Positions 58,762 to 62,840 of a DNA stretch of 62,840 nucleotides are shown here, in pieces. The position numbers and the translations under genes are program-made. Position 1 is the stretch's first letter; each line of letters begins with the position of its first letter. The DNA is from Seminavis robusta (Eukaryota; Bacillariophyta; Bacillariophyceae; Naviculales; Naviculaceae): NCBI GenBank assembly GCA_903772945.1, contig CAICTM010000502.1, positions 1 to 62,840 of the forward strand, written 5' to 3'. The notes beneath the pieces were generated by a model. The model worked only from the letters and a program-made list of their open reading frames with translations. It searched no databases and was not told the origin of the DNA.

Positions 58762-60855
58762 CTAGTGATTCCGACAATTCTGCGACGTGTGGATCGCTCG
58801 TGAGGGTATGTTATCTATGAGTGAAATATCATTCTCATCGCCGTCCCCGCTAATATCTTCTTCATGCCTTGGAAGAACATTGGTATGCTCTTCTTCACGC
58901 ACTGAGGTAGCATTCGTGGGATTGCCCTTACTCCGTTTACGACGATTCTTCGCATTATTTGGACAATTACCACTCCGAGCATCCTTGTGGCCAAGTTGAT
59001 GACATTCGAACACATTACCTCCGACAATGACGGTGTGCCGTTGTCTGCGTCCATTGCCGAACCGGACTGGTAAGCCATGCCGTTGACTTTGTCGATCTTC
59101 AGTTTTTCATGTATTCCTGTATCTTGTCATGCATTGTCTTTTTGCGTTTGACACGATACTCTGTCTTTTTTGAGTTGACTAACTTACTGTTCTCATTTTG
59201 TCGCGCATCAGCAGTCGATACTCAGTCAACATGTCGGCATCCAATCCAATGCTGAAAAAGAGGTCACGCCACAACACAAGATTGCCCACAAGATGGATTG
59301 CAATTGCAATGCGGACCCGCATCACCAGTGACACGCTACCACAATACGTTTTGGTCTTGGGTGCCAACCATGCGATCTGTTGATTTAGCGATTCATTCAC
59401 CTGCGTGTCTCCGTCGTGAACAACTCAGCAAGTTTCTGCGGTGGTGAATTCTTCTACCACCTCTTTGATGTCCAAGTACAGGAGACCGTCATGTTCCATG
59501 CTCCGGTAAGTTTTTTTCGACTTGGATCGCTGCTCTGTTGTATCGAGTTTCCGTTTACACCACTCACCGCATTGATCGTGTACGTCAAAATGATGTTTGT
59601 AGATGCACTGGGCTCTTACAACCCGCTCATTCTCTGGGATGCTTGCCATGTCACGGATGAAAAAGATGAAATACAACGAACTCGTAGGATGTCACCCTCC
59701 TGCATGTCATTGGCCGTTTTGACAGAACGTGCCTTCAACTTGTACAAGCGATTCTTCAATGTCTTCTTGCGATGGGCCGGATCAGCCAGGAAACGAGGTT
59801 GTGGAACGGGATACTTCAACATACCGGAGCTACGGTAGACAGGTATCATCTTGACTTGACCTGGAGTCTTCTGTTGAGATGGAGGAGCAACACGCGTCCC
59901 GATGATCAACTGTCTTCTGTCACCAGGTTCGTGCCGTTGTGTTTTAGCCAGTCATCATTGTTCCACTTGCACCTTGCTCTCATCTTACTGTCATCATCTG
60001 TCACCACATTTGATATACAAACCGCCTTGTCAAAGTACAGGTCTTGAGTCATCTTCAACAATGACGCAGCTTCCATTGCACCGGCACCATCGTCATGGTT
60101 GATAACACACTCGTGTTCTGGTATTTCCTCCGTAAGTTCCCGTTTCACTGTACAAATACGACAGAAGGTGCATTTGGTGGAAAGACTTACTGGCTTCCTT
60201 GTCTTTTCTCCAACCAGACAGGCATGGCCTGAATGAGAGTCGTATGTCCTACCGCTGGACCTTTTGTTCCATCCCATGTCCGTGGAGTTCCTATGTATGG
60301 AAGTGAGGTTCCGTCCACCGGTGCATCCCCAGTCTCAAGGCTATCCCGCCAACTGTCCAGATTCACCTCTGTCTCCGCATATGTCAGTCTTATCTCTTCC
60401 ATCAGATTATCATGCAGGTAGCCATCCACTATGTATTCGACATAAGGAAAATGCTCCGCTCTATCTGAGAGAACGTTCTCCTTTCCATGGAATTTGCTCC
60501 AGGCAATATAAAAAGCCAAGGAACCTTGCCGCCTCAGTTCCACCATCCCACTACCCACAAAGGCAAGTACAAATTTAACATTGACTTCAAAGTCAACATT
60601 GGCATCACCACGCGCATGTGAACTCCTCATTGTTGTTCTTTTGGGTTGTGCAGTCTTTGGTTTGACTGTGGAATCCTTCTCGCAGTGGGTACACGACAGT
60701 ACCGGTGTTGTTGCCACACCAACAGACACAAACTTCAACTTCAACGTACTCCTGTGACAGCGAGAGCAGTTGCAGTTTGCCTCGATGAGCTGTGACAGTG
60801 GAACACTTTCCAGAATGACACGGTTTGGCAATGGGGGTTCTGTAAGCTTGTAACA
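58762..60855 (-). pseudogene. Mutator-like transposase, multiply frameshifted
   Basis: Reading 60855 to 58762, pieces follow the order of the Mutator-like transposase found in many eukaryotes: NCNCSRCHRSTLKL (zinc site), a region ending SYDSHSGHACLVG-like (target strand with the expected G.T before it), CTFCRICTVKRELTEE, HECVINHDDGAGAMEAAS (the His/Cys and AMEA motif) and VVTDDDSKMRAR (a DDD strand). Then come FLADPAHRKKTLKNRLYKL, HHFDVHDQCGEWCK (HxxC/WC motif) and NQQIAWLAPKTKTYCGS. The end has a zinc knuckle, CHQLGHKDARSGNC. Frames change at about 60190-60277, 59906, 59650, 59400 and 59010. Some changes could be introns, but the 59906 junction is too tight for one. N-terminal sequence may extend to about 61150. 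Confidence 0.65.
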
Positions 60856-61420
60856 TCATTCTCTGTCATTTCGTCATCTGATTCTACTGTCTCTTCTACT
60901 GCAACTGCTACCTTCCTTCTACCAGACTTTACAGTGCCAGTACATTCCCTTTCAACGATCTACACCCTCTATTCCATCCACTTTCGAGGAAGTTCCTTGA
61001 TTGAGACGTTTTGCATCCAGGAAGGACCACCAATCGGCCATTGGTGATCCAGTTTCCTCAAAGCGGCGTTACTACTCCTCTTGCTACTATTCATTGCTGT
61101 TGTGGCTGTTGTGTTCTGCGCAGAATCAACAAATTGGTGAGCCCGACTCATTCATCAAGGGCAGATTACCTGTCCCTCCATTCATAGTTGGCAAAAAGCC
61201 AATGGGTATCCAACCAAGTTGCCAACTATGTGAGGCGAAAAGCCAACATTTCAGCAGAAGTGAATGGTGAGACATGCTTTGGAGATTCAATGATGAGGTC
61301 GGAGGTGCCGGATTCCCACGAAATCAGAGAATAGATCTGAGAGCTAACAACCACTTTATCTATTTCGAGAGCTCTTGAAAAAGTGAGCTAATAATTTCTT
61401 AAAACTAAAATTCACTGTAT

Positions 61421-61440
61421 ACCCCGTGGGACATCCTTAA
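61421..61440 (-). repeat. right terminal inverted repeat
   Basis: ACCCCGTGGGACATCCTTAA, the exact complement of the left repeat. Beyond 20 bp the two ends diverge. Confidence 0.9.
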
Positions 61441-62840
61441 GCGAAGGCGAGCCACAAAGGAGTTGCTGCGTGGCCAGCACTAATGTCTCAAGTGAAGTTG
61501 GCAAGTTCGCAGGCCAATGGCCAACAGTGGCGAGTATGAACGCCATGAACAATTGCGAGAGAGCTGGTGCACCTTTCTGCACTCTCATTCGTCTACCATC
61601 AGAATCGAACCTACCCCTATCCACCAACCATCCAACCGTAGCTCCGGTAGCCGGGCTGCGAGCTGCGAGTAGTAGCAAGACGTTGATGGAGGGTGGGTTC
61701 ACATTCTCACTGTCGGTTCGTTTCTAGGGTGGACCCGGCAAAAAGTCCCGGACAACTCCCGCGACACGACAGAACGGACTGCAATGGTGAGGAATCGAAT
61801 GAATCGAATCCGAGGCAACTCAAAATAAACAATAAATATAATGGAATAATGGTGGTTTGATCCGATCGCCAGCACAATGTCATGTCCAACTTCAATGTTA
61901 ACTGGCCTTAAATGACATAACGATACCCATTGGACTTAAACCTCCTTTTCTCAGCATGCTCTCCCAACAAAGGATTTCTGTTCTTCGGATACGTGGGGTG
62001 GCAACTATGATTCATACTGTAGAGTCCACGTAAGTAAGTGTTAAGTGTTCGAGTCTGGTACGGTACCAGAGCCACTGAATCTTTTGTACCTGTACACCTG
62101 TACTATTAAAATGGAGTACTATCAGTACTCATTATAGTGAGTGTTCTACTCGGGCGGGTAGAGTATTAATAGTTAGTTATGATACGCTACCGTACGTAGC
62201 AGCTTTAATGGTAAGCTGTTTGGAAGAAACATCCGTCAACTGTAAATAAGGAAGGTACCTCTGGGTAGCGGATAATATCAATTCGAAATTTCCTTTTATT
62301 ACGGATCCCTTCTATTAATACAGTGCATGTTCAAGTCGACCATTTGAGTACACAACGGCTATAGTGTGTTCACGAAACCAAGATGCCAACTCAAGCGTCC
62401 AAGAGCAAGCTACTAAAGCCCCGTAATACTCTAGCTACACTCTCCACAATAATATTATCTTTGGATGCTGACAGGCCGAGTCTTTTATTGTTGGTGTATG
62501 TTATTGCTGTGTGGATGTCGGCAAGGAGTGACACGACTCGACTCTGTCCAAAAGAGAGGATAAGCAAGCACGGCTTGCCCCTCATAAAGTGCTACTGTAA
62601 ACCAAGCCAGATCCAGCGGTACCGTCACTTCGTCACTGATCACTGATCATTGCTTTCTTCAAGTCACACCTTGCATAATAGATCGCCTTCGCACCACCAC
62701 CAGCAGCCAGTACCAGTACTATCTCCGGTACACTATTGACCCGCCACTCTCCTCCAGTGTGACCAGACTTTCGCCACAAATCCGCTGAAGCTTCTTCAAG
62801 TTATCATCATAAAACCCAACCATCAAGTCCACAAAGAAGA
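61441..62840. other. intergenic, right flank of the transposon and window end
   Basis: Short frames on both strands (up to 96 codons) without recognisable features. TACGGTA/TACCGTA motifs lie at about 62077 and 62190. The last 150 bases may be a 5' UTR of a gene beyond the window; this is a guess. Confidence 0.4.

Larger units (their letters stand above)
56365..61440. mobile_element. degenerate 5.1-kb DNA transposon with a Mutator-like transposase and an OB-fold-like ORF
   Basis: The element is bounded by perfect 20-bp terminal inverted repeats (TTAAGGATGTCCCACGGGGT at the left, its complement at the right). The interior holds a frameshifted Mutator-type transposase on the minus strand and a frameshifted ORF on the plus strand, placed with their 3' ends facing each other. 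No 8-10-bp target duplication is visible (left flank CGGTTTGGG, right flank GCGAAGGCG). The outer TTAA could instead be the target site, because it is palindromic. Both genes are broken, so the copy is not autonomous. Confidence 0.75.

Noticed and set aside
61590-61625. Minus-strand GGTTCGATTC, tRNA T-loop-like
   Set aside because: The flanking bases do not form a T-stem or acceptor stem.

Overview
The window reads as nuclear DNA of a stramenopile alga, most likely a pennate diatom. The evidence is: long mostly intronless genes; three short GT-AG introns (85, 98 and 100 bp) that I could place; a signal peptide followed by an A-F cleavage context of the diatom plastid type on the DUF1350 protein; a bHLH-PAS factor of the diatom RITMO1 type; plant-type and RNI-type LRR proteins; and intergenic DNA full of CTAG runs and of GTAC- and CCGG-type palindromes. 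The genus is not determined.

1-31.4 kb is housekeeping-like and gene dense. In order: class 3 lipase, four-pass membrane protein, decayed CENP-B/Tc5-type transposase, two-PDZ protein, secreted serine beta-lactamase-like hydrolase, membrane-anchored tandem Hint (hedgehog/intein) protein, a doubtful small ORF, plastid DUF1350 protein, a 1506-residue protein resembling telomere factor CTC1, a split HU-type DNA-binding protein with an organelle presequence, a GEX1/Brambleberry/KAR5-type nuclear fusion protein, an LRR protein, an Xaa-Pro aminopeptidase with one intron, a GH27 alpha-galactosidase and a type II membrane glycosyltransferase.

31.4-41.6 kb is looser: a bHLH-PAS transcription factor with a short last exon, a GPI-type LRR surface protein with a 90-bp internal duplication, a nested hairpin, and a convergent pair of ORFs (a transposase-like protein and a frameshifted partner) that look like an unclassified mobile element.

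41.7-51.2 kb is the most striking region: five same-strand paralogs (four intact, one collapsed), each with a basic NLS-like start and two copies of a cysteine/histidine domain. The domain matches, ligand by ligand, the two zinc-binding loops of the His-Cys box homing endonuclease I-PpoI, while the catalytic His and metal-binding Asn positions are Ser and Lys in every copy. I read them as a local expansion of catalytically dead, possibly regulatory, homing-endonuclease-like proteins. A CS-domain protein interrupts the array on the other strand. The array's 5' flank is duplicated just beyond its end and leads into a tail-anchored FMN 2-hydroxyacid oxidase.

53.7-55 kb carries a secreted three-repeat protein. 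56,365-61,440 is a degenerate 5.1-kb transposon with identical 20-bp terminal inverted repeats, a broken Mutator-like transposase on the minus strand and a broken OB-fold-like ORF on the plus strand. The last 1.4 kb shows no gene I can support. Start codons were set at ATG wherever the open frame began with an alternative codon. All homology statements are from reading, not from database searches.
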